Source: Natronococcus sp. AD-5
GTDB lineage: Archaea > Halobacteriota > Halobacteria > Halobacteriales > Natrialbaceae
Assembly: GCF_030734285.1 (NCBI RefSeq)
Contig: NZ_CP132294.1
Location: forward strand, 1,364,001 to 1,428,000
Direction: 5' to 3'
Length of the DNA stretch: 64,000 nt
The notes beneath the pieces were generated by a model. It did no database searches. It saw only the letters and a list, made by a program, of their open reading frames with translations, and had not been told where the DNA came from. How positions within the stretch are numbered: position 1 is the first letter of the stretch; each line of letters begins with the position of its first letter. Position numbers and translations under genes: made by a program. Of this stretch, positions 19,813 through 29,483 are shown one piece after another.

Positions 19813-20105
19813 CTATGGATCCTGCTACTCGTATTTCTTGCTCAAACAGCTCGATGCTTCGACGGTCAAACTTACCGTGTCGCCGATCGGTGCGGCCCAG
19901 AACAGAGGCAATATTTAATGATTTACAGCCAGAACCGATCGCTGTGGCCGCAATCTCTCTCATCCTAGAATTCATTCTTCTCATCCATCACTATATGTAC
20001 ACCAGAGAGCGGTTCGAGTACACTGCTGTAGAGAGAGTTGCGACTGCGTGAGAGACCCCTCGTTCATACTCATGCAAAGAGAGACGCTCTCCTTAACTAA
20101 TTCGG

Positions 20106-20534
20106 TTACTGGTTTGGATGTGGGAGGGACACAACCGGAACGACGGGGTCGGTGACGAGTTTTGACGTCGTGTTTCCCGCGAGGAGTTGTACGATCCGGC
20201 TGCCGCCGCGTGCGCGGATCGCGATCGCGTCGGCTTTCGCGTCGGTCGCTGCATCGAACAGCGCATCGGCGACATCGGCCCCGTAGACCGTTTGGGTATC
20301 GACCGCAACGCGCTCGGCGAGTTCAGATTCCACGATCGCGAGGAAGTCGGCGGCGTCTTCCTGGCGTTTCTCCAACGGCGCCTTGTCCATCGCGCCGCCG
20401 GCTTTTTCGATCACATGAACGGCGGTAACCCGCTCTACGCCCTCGAGATACGGCTCGAGCGCATCGCACGTCGTGCGAGCGTCCTCACCGGTCGCGACCG
20501 GAACGAGGAGGTGGGTGAGGAGCGATTTGCTCAT
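20106..20534 (-). CDS. Universal stress protein family, single domain
   Basis: Small cytoplasmic protein of the UspA fold. The 142-residue product opens with LLTHLLVPVATGEDARTTCD and has the alpha/beta pattern to VVPVVSLPHPNQ. The nucleotide-binding loop is degenerate: RARGGSRIVQLLAGNTTSKL in place of the usual G-x2-G-x9-G-S/T, so ATP binding is uncertain. The frame extends to an ATG at 20549 (METSG); the ATG at 20534 gives a better USP start. It sits just downstream of trkA on the same strand, suggesting a role with the potassium system. Confidence 0.8.
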   Translation of the reverse strand: MSKSLLTHLLVPVATGEDARTTCDALEPYLEGVERVTAVHVIEKAGGAMDKAPLEKRQEDAADFLAIVESELAERVAVDTQTVYGADVADALFDAATDAKADAIAIRARGGSRIVQLLAGNTTSKLVTDPVVPVVSLPHPNQ

Positions 20535-20622
20535 GCCGGATGTTTCCACCTAGTCCACTAAAATACCGACAGTCGTTTCCGTCGATGTCCCGATCGCCGT
20601 GGTGAACTGCACTCGGAGCTCG

Positions 20623-21957
20623 TCATATCGCGGCCGTAACCTCGTCCAGGAGGTGGGTGTCGGTGAACAACACGACGTGATCGCCCGGCTGGATCTCGGT
20701 CTTCCCGCGCGGGATCACGAGTTCTCCCGCCCGCGAAATCGCCCCGATCACGACGCACTCCGGAAGATCGCCGATGGCGTCGGCGATCTCTCGCCCCGCC
20801 AGCGCGCTGTCCCGACCGATTTCGATCTCCAGGACCTCCGCCCGATCGTGTTCGAGCATCGCGACCTTCTCCATCTGATCCGCCCGCGTAAATCGGATGA
20901 TCTCTTCCGCCGTTTCTTCCCGGGGGCTGATCGCCACGTCGACGCCGACGGCTTCGAAGAGCTCGGCGTATTCGACCGTCTCGATCACCGCGACGGTTCG
21001 TTCGACGCCGATTTTGCGGGCGAGCATCGAAACCAGGAGGTTTCGCTCGTCGCTGTCGAGCGCCGCGATTACCATGTCCGCGTCGTCGACGTGCTCCTGT
21101 TCGAGAAAGTCCACGTCGGTCGCATCGCTCTCCCAGACGGACGTGTTCGGGAGGGTTTCGGCGATTTCGCGCGCCCGCTCGCGATCCTGTTCGATGAGGT
21201 GCGGCCGATAGCCGTGTTCTTCGAACACGCGAGCGGTCTGGAATCCGATCTCGCTGCCGCCGATAATGACGACGTCGGTTACCTCCCTGTGTTTGGTGAT
21301 GACGATATCGTTCGCGAACTGCGTGACCGACTCGGTACTGCCGATGACCACGACGCGATCGCCCGGCTGGATGGCGGTCTCCCCTCGCGGAATGATCAGC
21401 TCGTCGTCCCGGAAGAGCGCCGCGAACGTGAGCGAGTCGTAGCGGTCGGCCTCTCGAACGGTCTGATCCGCGATCGGGCTGTCCGCACTGACCTCGAACT
21501 CGGCCATCCGAACGAGACCGCCGGTGAACGTGTTGACGTCGTGGGCGCCCGGAAGTCCGGAGATGCGGAAGATAGCCTCCGCCGTCAGGAGGTCCGAACT
21601 TACCATGAAATCGACGCCGTAGGCGCCTTTGGATCCCTTCCAGGTCGTGAGGAGATTGTGCCGTTTGACGCGGGCGATCGTGAACACGTCGCCGGTCGTT
21701 TTCGCGGTTCCGCAGGTGACGATATTGATCTCGTCGTTGTCCGTCGACGCGATCAGTAACTCCGTTCGTTCGATTCCCGCCTCCCGGAGCGTCTCGAGTT
21801 TCGTCCCGTCGCCCTGAACCACCAAGGCGTCGATCGAGTATGTCAGATCTTCGACGATCTCCTCGTCCCGCTCGATGATGACCACGTCGTGCGTCTCGAC
21901 GAGGTCTTTGGCGATCGATCGACCGACCTCGCCGGCTCCGACGATGATTACGCGCAT
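20623..21957 (-). CDS. trkA: TrkA: potassium uptake regulatory subunit with two RCK modules
   Basis: Cytosolic NAD-binding gating ring of a Trk/Ktr potassium transporter. The 444-residue product is a tandem of RCK_N + RCK_C: Rossmann motif IIVGAGEVGRSIA at residues 4-16, RCK_C with [16 protein letters not shown] near 200, second Rossmann motif VVIIGGSEIGFQTA near 230, second RCK_C with RGKTEIQPGDHVVLF near 430. It is divergent from trkH at 22130 with about 170 bases between, so the two likely work together. Confidence 0.93.
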   Translation of the reverse strand: MRVIIVGAGEVGRSIAKDLVETHDVVIIERDEEIVEDLTYSIDALVVQGDGTKLETLREAGIERTELLIASTDNDEINIVTCGTAKTTGDVFTIARVKRHNLLTTWKGSKGAYGVDFMVSSDLLTAEAIFRISGLPGAHDVNTFTGGLVRMAEFEVSADSPIADQTVREADRYDSLTFAALFRDDELIIPRGETAIQPGDRVVVIGSTESVTQFANDIVITKHREVTDVVIIGGSEIGFQTARVFEEHGYRPHLIEQDRERAREIAETLPNTSVWESDATDVDFLEQEHVDDADMVIAALDSDERNLLVSMLARKIGVERTVAVIETVEYAELFEAVGVDVAISPREETAEEIIRFTRADQMEKVAMLEHDRAEVLEIEIGRDSALAGREIADAIGDLPECVVIGAISRAGELVIPRGKTEIQPGDHVVLFTDTHLLDEVTAAI

Positions 21958-22129
21958 TCCGATCCCTCTCGTTCCATTCTAGTACGGATTTCGGTCGAAG
22001 CGCGAAATGCGTTACGGAGACCGGGACCGCTTCCGGAGCCGATATGCCGATCGTTGCGCCGGGTTTCGGTGATTACTTGTCGGCCAGGGGTTTGCGAATG
22101 GTTATGGGTAGGAAGAGGTCTACGGACGC

Positions 22130-23665
22130 ATGACGTGGCGGATCGACTGGCAGGCGAGCGTGAGCCTCGTCGGGACGGTCGTCAAATATCTCGCACTGAC
22201 GATGCTGATTCCGCTCGCGGTCGCTCTCATCTACCGAGAAGATATCTGGGTATTCGTCGCCTCCATTCTGTTCACCGTCGCGATAGGGCTCTCGCTCGAG
22301 CAACTCGAGGACGATCCGGATATCGGGCCCGAAGAAGCGTTGTTGCTCGTTTCTCTCGCGTGGCTCGCCGCTGCGATCGTCGGGACGATTCCGTACCTGC
22401 TCGCGGGATACGGTACCGAATCGACGCTCGCGCACCCGGTAAACGCCCTGTTCGAATCGATGAGCGGCTTTACGACGACCGGGGCGACCGTCATGGGCGA
22501 GATCGGTTTCGAACGGCACTCGCACGCGCTGTTGCTGTGGCGCCAGCTCACGCAGTGGCTCGGCGGGATGGGTATCATCGTACTGATGATCGCTATCCTC
22601 CCGGAACTGGCCGTCAACGGTGCGCAGCTGATGCAGACGGAAGCTCCCGGCCCCGAGCTACAGAAACTGACGCCGAAGATCGCGGAGACGGCGCGGGCGC
22701 TCTGGCTGGTCTATTTCTGGTTCACGGTCGTGTACATTTGTCTGCTGTACGGGCTGCACCTGGTCGGACTCGCGCCGGAGATGAACTTTTACAACGCCGT
22801 CGCCCACGGGTTTACGACGTTGCCGACGGGCGGCTTCTCCCCGGAGGCCGACAGTATCGCGGCGTTCTCGGCCGCCGTCCAGTGGGTCGTCATCCCGTTC
22901 ATGGTGATCGCCGGCGTGAACTTCGCGCTGTTCTGGCACGCCCTTCGGGGCGAGTTTCGCGAACTCGTCTCGGACACCGAGTTTCGAGCGTACGCCGGCG
23001 CGATAGCCGTGTTTACCGCGGTGCTCTCGGTGCTGTTAGTCCGCGGCGCGGCGCCCGCGCTCGAGATCGGCGGGGAGACCGGCGGACTGACCGAAAATAC
23101 GATACGACAGGCGGCGTTTCAGATCGGATCGCTGCTGAACTCCACGGGGTACGCGACGAGCGACTTCGCCCAGTGGGAGACGAACGCCCAGATCGTCCTC
23201 CTGTTCGCGATGTTCGTCGGCGGATCGGCCGGATCGACGGGCGGCGGAGTCAAGGTTATCCGGTGGCTCGTCGTGTTCAAGGCGATCCGGCGGGAACTGT
23301 TCGTCGCTGCCCATCCGAACGCAGTTCGCCCGGTTCGCCTCGCCGGCCACGTCATCGACGAAGACGCGGTCCGAGGGATCTTCGCGTTCACGCTCCTGTA
23401 CCTGCTGTTGTTCGGCGTCTCGGCCGTGTTCCTCGCGGTCGATTCGGCTCGAATCGGCTACGACCTGTCCACGCTCGAGGCGGTCAGCGCCTCGCTGGCC
23501 ACCATCGGGAATATCGGACCGGGGTTCGGTTCGCTCGGGCCGTTCGGAAGCTACCTCCAGTTCTCCGACGCCTCCAAACTGCTCATGACGTTCCTGATGT
23601 GGGTCGGGCGCCTCGAGATCGTACCCGTCCTCGCGCTGTTTATCAGCGGACTGGAGCAGTCCTGA
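22130..23665 (+). CDS. trkH: TrkH-family potassium transporter, membrane subunit (copy 1)
   Basis: Ion-conducting subunit of Trk/Ktr potassium uptake. The 511-residue product has four repeated M1-P-M2 units with pore loops SGFTTTGATV, HGFTTLPTGGFSP, NSTGYATSDF and ATIGNIGPGFG; the key glycine of each filter is kept. The intramembrane gating loop GGSAGSTGGGVKVIR follows the third pore. Divergent from the two-RCK TrkA at 20623. Confidence 0.93.
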   Translation: MTWRIDWQASVSLVGTVVKYLALTMLIPLAVALIYREDIWVFVASILFTVAIGLSLEQLEDDPDIGPEEALLLVSLAWLAAAIVGTIPYLLAGYGTESTLAHPVNALFESMSGFTTTGATVMGEIGFERHSHALLLWRQLTQWLGGMGIIVLMIAILPELAVNGAQLMQTEAPGPELQKLTPKIAETARALWLVYFWFTVVYICLLYGLHLVGLAPEMNFYNAVAHGFTTLPTGGFSPEADSIAAFSAAVQWVVIPFMVIAGVNFALFWHALRGEFRELVSDTEFRAYAGAIAVFTAVLSVLLVRGAAPALEIGGETGGLTENTIRQAAFQIGSLLNSTGYATSDFAQWETNAQIVLLFAMFVGGSAGSTGGGVKVIRWLVVFKAIRRELFVAAHPNAVRPVRLAGHVIDEDAVRGIFAFTLLYLLLFGVSAVFLAVDSARIGYDLSTLEAVSASLATIGNIGPGFGSLGPFGSYLQFSDASKLLMTFLMWVGRLEIVPVLALFISGLEQS

Positions 23666-23728
23666 CGCCGGTTACACGGCGATCCTGTGCGGTTCCGTCG
23701 TCCGCCTTCCACGATCGGCATCGAGGGA

Positions 23729-23956
23729 TTATCGCGGCTTGCGCGTCGATCGATCGACGGAGCGGTCGAGCGTGTTCTGAATCGCCCACCCCGCCCAGAG
23801 AAAGACGAGGCCGACGAAGGCGGCCATCTCGATGCGGACGATCGAGCCGTGCCAGATCGTAAGTACGATTGCCATAACGATGATGGAGATGGTGGTGACA
23901 CTGAATATGTCGTAGAAGGACCGCGGATCCCGGACGCTTGGCAACCGTATGCGCAC
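23729..23956 (-). CDS. Small two-helix membrane protein, function unknown
   Basis: A 75-residue protein lying between two TrkH genes. Two hydrophobic segments are clear: about residues 19-37 (SVTTISIIVMAIVLTIW) and 43-60 (MAAFVGLVFLWAGWAI), with Arg/Asp-rich ends. It starts with GTG. On the minus strand a TTATTTATG box at about 23979-23988 lies 25-30 bases upstream, the spacing of a leaderless haloarchaeal promoter, which supports it as a gene. I do not recognise a family; a small Trk accessory subunit is possible but only inferred from position. Confidence 0.6.
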   Translation of the reverse strand: MRIRLPSVRDPRSFYDIFSVTTISIIVMAIVLTIWHGSIVRIEMAAFVGLVFLWAGWAIQNTLDRSVDRSTRKPR

Positions 23957-24192
23957 GTCTCACTGTACGCCTGAAACGCATAAATAACACCTGCCAGCGG
24001 CGCGCCAGTATCCGATTCGAAACCCGATAGAAAACCGCTGTAGACGGGCGACCGGAACCAGGGAACTCGAGTGACGACGGCTTTCGATCCGCCCGCGCGC
24101 TTCGCAACGGGTCGTTTCCCTCGAGCGTATCGCGCTATCGGACGAAGCGAGTTGGAGCCCCCCGCTCCGCGATCGCGCGTCTCGGAGGAGAT

Positions 24193-25743
24193 CTATTGAT
24201 CGTACAGCCCGGCGCGCACCATGGCACTGCGGAGGAGGACCAACACGGGAATGATCTCGAGCCGTCCGATCCACATATTGACGAGAAACACGACCTTCGC
24301 GGCGACGGGCATGTCCGGGCCGGTGATCCCGGCAGAAAGCCCGACGGTACTCTGTGCGCTCATGACCTCGAAAATCGCGTACTCGGTCGGAATCTCCGTC
24401 GGAAGCGTCGCGAGGAGAACGGCGAGTCCCACCGCGAGGAAGATCAGCCAGAGAATGAGTACTATCGCCGCCTCCTCGAGTTCCTTACTCGCTTGACCCT
24501 CGTCGAGCGATCGATCGCCGATGTCGAGGTGCCGTACGGCGGAGTCGGGCGTGAACGTGCCAGCGATACGCCACCGGGCGCCTTTCACGAGCGTGATCGC
24601 GCGGATGAGTTTGATTCCGCCGACGGTCGAACCGGCGGCGGCGCCGGTGAGCATTCCCGCGCAGACGATCAGCGTCGTGTCGGCGGTCCAGACCTGTTCC
24701 GTTCCGTTTCCGATCGCCGTCGTGCCGAACCCGGCGTTCGACGTCCCGGAGACGAACTGAAAGAGTCCGTATCGGAACGACTCCTCGAGACTATCGTACG
24801 TACCGCGGAGGTAGAGTACCCCCGTCAGGACGGCCGATCCGACGCTGAACCAGATGAAGACCCACCGTGTCTGGATGTCCGTATAGAGGTTCTTGATCTC
24901 GCCGTTGAATATCAAGTAGTGGACGGGGAATGCGATGCTGCCCGCGACCATCACCGGAACGACCGCGTACTCGACGAGCGGACTGTCGTAGTGCCCGATC
25001 GAGTCGGCGTGAATCGAAAACCCGCCGGTGGAAATACCGGTCATCGCGTGATTGATCGCTCCCCACGCCGGCATTCCGACGGTGAGGAACAACCCGACGG
25101 CCCCGACCGTGAGGACGAGGTAAATCTTCCAGATTTCGTGCACCGTCGAGACGATGCTGGGGTGGATCTTCGTCGATCGAGCTTCGCTCTCGTACAGCGT
25201 GAGCGAGCCGCTCCCCGGTCTCGCGAGGATGCCGACCGTCAGAACGATGACGCCGACGCCGCCGATCCACTCGGTGAACGACCGCCACCACTGCATCGTC
25301 GCGGTGAGTTCCTCCTCCGTGTTCGCCATCGTCAGCCCCGTCGAGGTGAATCCGCTGAGACTCTCGAAGATCCCGTTCAACGGATCCTGGAACGCGGCGG
25401 TCGTCTCGTTGAGCGGAGGCGTGTTCGTCCACGCCGGAAACGGGTCGACGGTGATCGTCCACGCGATCAGGAGCAAGGGGAGCGCACCGAAGACGCCGAC
25501 GATCCCCCACGCGGCCGCTGCGGTAAGCATCCCGTGGAGCTTGTCCGGCTCCGGTGCGTCGGCGAATAGTCGAGCGAAGGCCCCGCCGAATGCGAGCATC
25601 GCGAGACCCGACGCGACGAGCGCCGGGATCGCGTAGTATTCTCGGTGGAGCATCGCAACGGGGATCGAGACGAACGCCATGAGCGAGACGATCTGTACGA
25701 TCCGTCCGGCGTCCCGCCCCACCGTCCGAAACTGGATCCTCAT
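24193..25743 (-). CDS. trkH: TrkH-family potassium transporter, membrane subunit (copy 2)
   Basis: Second potassium-conducting subunit, 516 residues. Pore loops: SGFTSTGLTM, TGISTGGFSI, SGTSNAGFGT and SAQSTVGLSA, each with a filter glycine; gating loop GAAAGSTVGGIKLIR. It differs strongly from the TrkH at 22130 and so is not a recent duplicate. It overlaps the upstream trkA by four bases (ATGA), so the two form one operon. Confidence 0.92.
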   Translation of the reverse strand: MRIQFRTVGRDAGRIVQIVSLMAFVSIPVAMLHREYYAIPALVASGLAMLAFGGAFARLFADAPEPDKLHGMLTAAAAWGIVGVFGALPLLLIAWTITVDPFPAWTNTPPLNETTAAFQDPLNGIFESLSGFTSTGLTMANTEEELTATMQWWRSFTEWIGGVGVIVLTVGILARPGSGSLTLYESEARSTKIHPSIVSTVHEIWKIYLVLTVGAVGLFLTVGMPAWGAINHAMTGISTGGFSIHADSIGHYDSPLVEYAVVPVMVAGSIAFPVHYLIFNGEIKNLYTDIQTRWVFIWFSVGSAVLTGVLYLRGTYDSLEESFRYGLFQFVSGTSNAGFGTTAIGNGTEQVWTADTTLIVCAGMLTGAAAGSTVGGIKLIRAITLVKGARWRIAGTFTPDSAVRHLDIGDRSLDEGQASKELEEAAIVLILWLIFLAVGLAVLLATLPTEIPTEYAIFEVMSAQSTVGLSAGITGPDMPVAAKVVFLVNMWIGRLEIIPVLVLLRSAMVRAGLYDQ

Positions 25744-26411
25744 TCGTGATCTTCGGTGAACGCCGTCACGGCGGCACTCAGCGCGCTATCGTCGGTGAAC
25801 ACCGTCACCGTGTCACCCGCACGGATCGTCGTCTCCCCCCTCGGTGCCCGAATCTCTCCGTCTCGCTCGAGTGCGACGACGAGACAGCCGTCGGGTAGCG
25901 CTCCCGACTCCTTCGCCGTCGCGAGGAGTTCCCCGTCCATCGGCGCGTCTTCGGTGACGTCCAGTTCGACCAGTTCGGTCTGGTCGTCGAGTTCGATGAA
26001 GTCGCCGACGTTCGGATACCGGACGGAGTGATAGAGGGTATCCGCGATCAGTCGCTGGGGGTTCTCGATCAACGTAACGCCGATCTTCCTGAAGACGGGG
26101 AGGTTTTCGGGATCGTGGACGACGCTGACGAGGTTCGGAACGTCGTGTTCCTGGGCGAGCAACATCACCATGATGTTGACGGCGTCGACGTCGGTGGTCG
26201 AAATGATAGCATCGGCGCGGTCGACGTCCGCGTCCTTGAGCGTCGAGTGATTCGTCGCGTCGGCGTTGAGGACGAGACAGTCGTACTCCGCCGAGACCTC
26301 GTTCGCTCGTTTCTCGTCGGTTTCGATAACGACGACGTCGTTGCCGTCGTCCACTGCGAGCTCGATGAGATTCGAACCGATGTTCCCTGCGCCGATGATT
26401 ACGAGATACAT
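25740..26411 (-). CDS. trkA: TrkA-family RCK protein, single module
   Basis: Cytosolic gating subunit paired with the TrkH it overlaps. The 223-residue product has one RCK_N (VIIGAGNIGSNLIELA at residues 4-19, NAD-type Gly motif; VIETDEKRANEVSAEY) and one RCK_C domain (ESGALPDGCLVVALERDGEI, RGETTIRAGDTVTVFT). It is half the size of the TrkA at 20623, so four copies per ring would be doubled to an octamer as in KtrA. Confidence 0.92.
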   Translation of the reverse strand: MYLVIIGAGNIGSNLIELAVDDGNDVVVIETDEKRANEVSAEYDCLVLNADATNHSTLKDADVDRADAIISTTDVDAVNIMVMLLAQEHDVPNLVSVVHDPENLPVFRKIGVTLIENPQRLIADTLYHSVRYPNVGDFIELDDQTELVELDVTEDAPMDGELLATAKESGALPDGCLVVALERDGEIRAPRGETTIRAGDTVTVFTDDSALSAAVTAFTEDHE

Positions 26412-26639
26412 GTGTGATCTTACTACCCTATTGATCGCAGTTATGGTGACAAGAGCGTACGGCTACCGGACGTACCGTTTTACTAGCAAGTGATCGGATT
26501 CGATCGTATAAATGAGTCGATTCAATGATTGTCCGGATAGCGTCGATTACGGCGCCGAATTTTGCTACTCCGGCGACGGAACGTACGGCCGTAGAACACG
26601 ACTGTCCGTCCGGCCATCCCCTCTCGGAATAGAAGGAGC

Positions 26640-27346
26640 GTGCCGTCGAACGTACTCGTTCCGATCACTCTTCCGGAATCAGAACCCGTTCCGGGGTCGC
26701 TCGCCGAGTTGCTTTCCTCGACGAGAGCGTTCGTCCTCGGAGCGTACGGCGTTCCCGACCAGACCGCGCTCGAACTGGCGCGTGACAGCGATCACGGGAA
26801 AGCGAGGAGCGAACCGATACCGTCGTAGATCGGTTCGGCGAGGCCGGCGCCGAGGTCACGTCGAAAATCGTGTACACTCACGATCGTCGCGAGACGATCG
26901 ATCGCGTGGCTACGGAGGAAGGATGCAACGTCGTTCTGGTGCCGAATCACGCCGGTCGGATGGAACGGAATTTGGTCCCCCTTCGTGGCGATACGAGCAC
27001 GGAGCGGATCACCGACTTCGTGGACGATCTCACCACCGACGCGCTGCGGAAGGTGAGCCTGTTCCACGTGGCGGACGCGGAAACGGAACGAGACGGTGGG
27101 AGAGCGCTCCTCGAGAGCAGCCGTCGAAAACCGGTCGACGCGGGGATCGACGACCGGTTGATCGACGTCGATCTCGTCGTATCCAACGACGTGGTCGGAA
27201 CGATTACCGAGCGGGCGAAAGAGTACGACGCGATCGTCACGGGTGGAACCGAACCGTCACTCGTGGACCGCATTTTCGGCGATATTCCGCACCGAATCGG
27301 TCAGGTGGCCGGATGTCCCGCCTTCGTCGTTCCGCCCCGAACATAG
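26640..27346 (+). pseudogene. Two-domain universal stress protein with an apparent -1 frameshift
   Basis: The N-terminal part reads MPSNVLVPITLPESEPVPGS from a GTG at 26640 and ends at a stop at 26826-26828. The rest continues in another frame: SEERTDTVVDRFGEAGAEVT, IVYTHDRRETIDRVATEEGC, then a second USP domain to VAGCPAFVVPPRT. Joined, they make a full protein of a haloarchaeal USP family. The frame is lost near 26784-26792; one extra base there (for example GACAGCG to GACCAGCG) would restore it. Either a genuine loss-of-function mutation or a single-base sequence error. GGAG stands just before the GTG. Confidence 0.75.
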
Positions 27347-27384
27347 CCGTTGTGGCGCATCTACCTCGCCGGCAGGATATCGAG

Positions 27385-29018
27385 TCAGTGAACGAAGGCG
27401 ATGAACCGGTTGACCGTTTCGTCGCTGCCCGCGACGATGAGCGTATCGTCTTCCTCGACGGTGAACCCCGGACCCAGGTCCGTCAGTAACTGCTCCCCTC
27501 GTTCGACCGCGACGACGGTACACCCCGTTCGCGAACGAACGTCGGCTTCGCCGAGCGTTCGACCGACGAGAACCGGCGCGGTCGTTCGAACGATCTCGAA
27601 CTGCGTCTCCGGCGTCAGCACCTCCTCGTCCTCGAGTAACACCGAGGAGAGCATCCGTCCGGTCACCGTCGACAGCGCGAGGACGTACTCGGCTCCGGCC
27701 TGGTAGAGTTTCCTGATATTTTCGGTCTCGTTCGCTCGTGCGATGACCTCGACGTCCGGCGCCAGTTGCTTCAACACGAGCGTAGCGAAGATGGTAGTCG
27801 TATCATCGTTCAACGCGAGGATAACCGCCCGAGAGTCCGCGATCGGCGCCGTCTCGAGCAACTCTTCGTCGGTGATGCTTCCGACCACGTCGACGCCCGC
27901 TTCCTTCTTCGCGTCGACCACCGTACACGAAACGCCCGATTTGGTGAGCATTTCCGCGGCGTTCCGCCCGACCACGCCGTACCCGCCGACGACCACGCGA
28001 TCCGAACGATCCGCCATCGGTGAGACCGTTCGGGCCTGGAGCTCCGTGAGGTTGTCGTGTCGTCCGGCGACCAGCAGGATCGTGTTCTCGTCGAGGCGCA
28101 TCTCCGGCCCGGGAACGGGCACGAACTCGCCGCTGTACCACGCCCCGATGACGGTGACGCCGATCCGATCGCGGATGCCCGACTGGGCGATCGTATCGCC
28201 CGCCAGTTCGCTGTCTTCTTCGATCAGTAGCTCCGTAATCTCCAGCTCCGCTCCGAGTTCGATCGTCTCCTCGAGCTCTGCAGTGATCGACATCGCCGCT
28301 TTCTTTGCGAGACTCCGGCCGAGGACCTGTCGCGGACGAACGACCGCGTCCGCTCCTGCGTAGCGGTGGTAGCTCGCGACGTCGTCGTCTTCGACGACGC
28401 TGATGAGCGTGATGTCGTCGCGCAACTGCTTGGCCGAGAGGATCACCGTCGCGTTCGCTTCGTCGTCCACGTCCGCGACGAGCGCGCGGGCTCCCCCGAC
28501 GTTCGCCGCCCGAAGCGTCTCCTCGAGTTCCGGATCGCCACGATCGCCTCGACTCCGTCTTCCGCGAGATCGATCACCGTTTCGGGATCGTCGTCGACGA
28601 AGACGTACGGGACCTCCGCCGCCTCGAGCTCCCTCCTGAGAACGTCCGCCCGCGGCGTGTACGAGCAGATGATCACGTGATCGTCGAGCGCGGTGGTCTC
28701 GGGCGGTCGGTCCTCGAGTGCCTGCTGAAAGAGCGGCACGACGATCAGCGGGAGGGCGAGAAAGACCAGCAGCACACCGGAGACGTTCATCGCGACGACG
28801 AGGAGGTTCACTTCGTCGCTCTCCCACGGCGCGTCACCGCCGAATCCGGCCGTCGTGAGCGACTCGATGACGACCTGGATCGCGTGAACGTACGACTGCT
28901 GTTCGCCCTCGAACGTCGCCATCGCCCACTGATAGAGGCCGGCGTAAACGAGAACGATGCCGATGACTACGAGAAACGAGAGAACGATCCGTCGCCACCA
29001 CGCGTTCATCAGATCCAC
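27385..29018 (-). pseudogene. Kch-type potassium channel with two RCK modules, apparent single-base frameshift
   Basis: The N-terminal 155 codons (29018 down to about 28542) encode a two-helix channel: TM1 RIVLSFLVVIGIVLVYAG, pore VIESLTTAGFGGDAPW, TM2 VNLLVVAMNVSGVLLVFLAL, then RCK_N start HVIICSYTPRADVLRRELEA. The rest is in another frame: GDPELEETLRAANVGGARAL, VEDDDVASYHRYAGADAVV, and a second RCK module with VVVGGYGVVGRNAAEMLT. The break is at 28538-28540: minus-strand ATCGTGGCGATCCG would be ATCGTGGGCGATCCG with one more G, restoring IVGDP. So one G appears lost. Real pseudogene or sequence error cannot be told apart here. Confidence 0.8.
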
Positions 29019-29198
29019 ATGAATAGTGGGGATACGTAAGTGGGGAGGATCCCGTCGGCCCTATAAGTCAAGGGCTGACGAGGTCCGCGAACGGGGCAGT
29101 CGCCGCCTTACTGCCGCCGGCGACGGACTTCGTCTCGGGATACGCGATAGTCTCTCATCGGCGATAGACTCTCTATCCCGCCGCCCCTACAGATCGGT

Positions 29199-29483
29199 AT
29201 GCCTGAAGAAGTACTCTTCAAATTCGAACGCTCGATGGAGCGCGGCGAGATCGCGGACTACCTGCGGTCCGTCGCCGACACGCTCGAGCGCGGTGACGAC
29301 CTCACGCTCGAGGCCGGCGACGAATCGATCACGCTGTCGCCGCCAGCGCGTCCGACCTTCGAGATCAAGGCCGAACGCGAAACCTCGCGTTCCGGCGGTC
29401 CGGCCGAGCTCAGCGTCGAGTTCGAACTCGAGTGGGACGAGGGCGACGAGAACGGCGGCGACGGCGAACTCCGGATCGAGTAG
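29199..29483 (+). CDS. Amphi-Trp domain protein
   Basis: Small acidic protein of a family common in haloarchaea. The 94-residue product shows the pattern EEVLFKFERSMERGEIADYL, LTLEAGDESITLSPPARPTF and PAELSVEFELEWDE near the end. I match this to the amphi-Trp family from memory; molecular role is not established. Convergent with the next gene, whose stop directly abuts. Confidence 0.7.
   Translation: MPEEVLFKFERSMERGEIADYLRSVADTLERGDDLTLEAGDESITLSPPARPTFEIKAERETSRSGGPAELSVEFELEWDEGDENGGDGELRIE

Noticed and set aside
26512-27489. 325-codon + strand frame through the USP gene
   Set aside because: It is the third frame over a gene whose real product reads in the other two frames across a frameshift.
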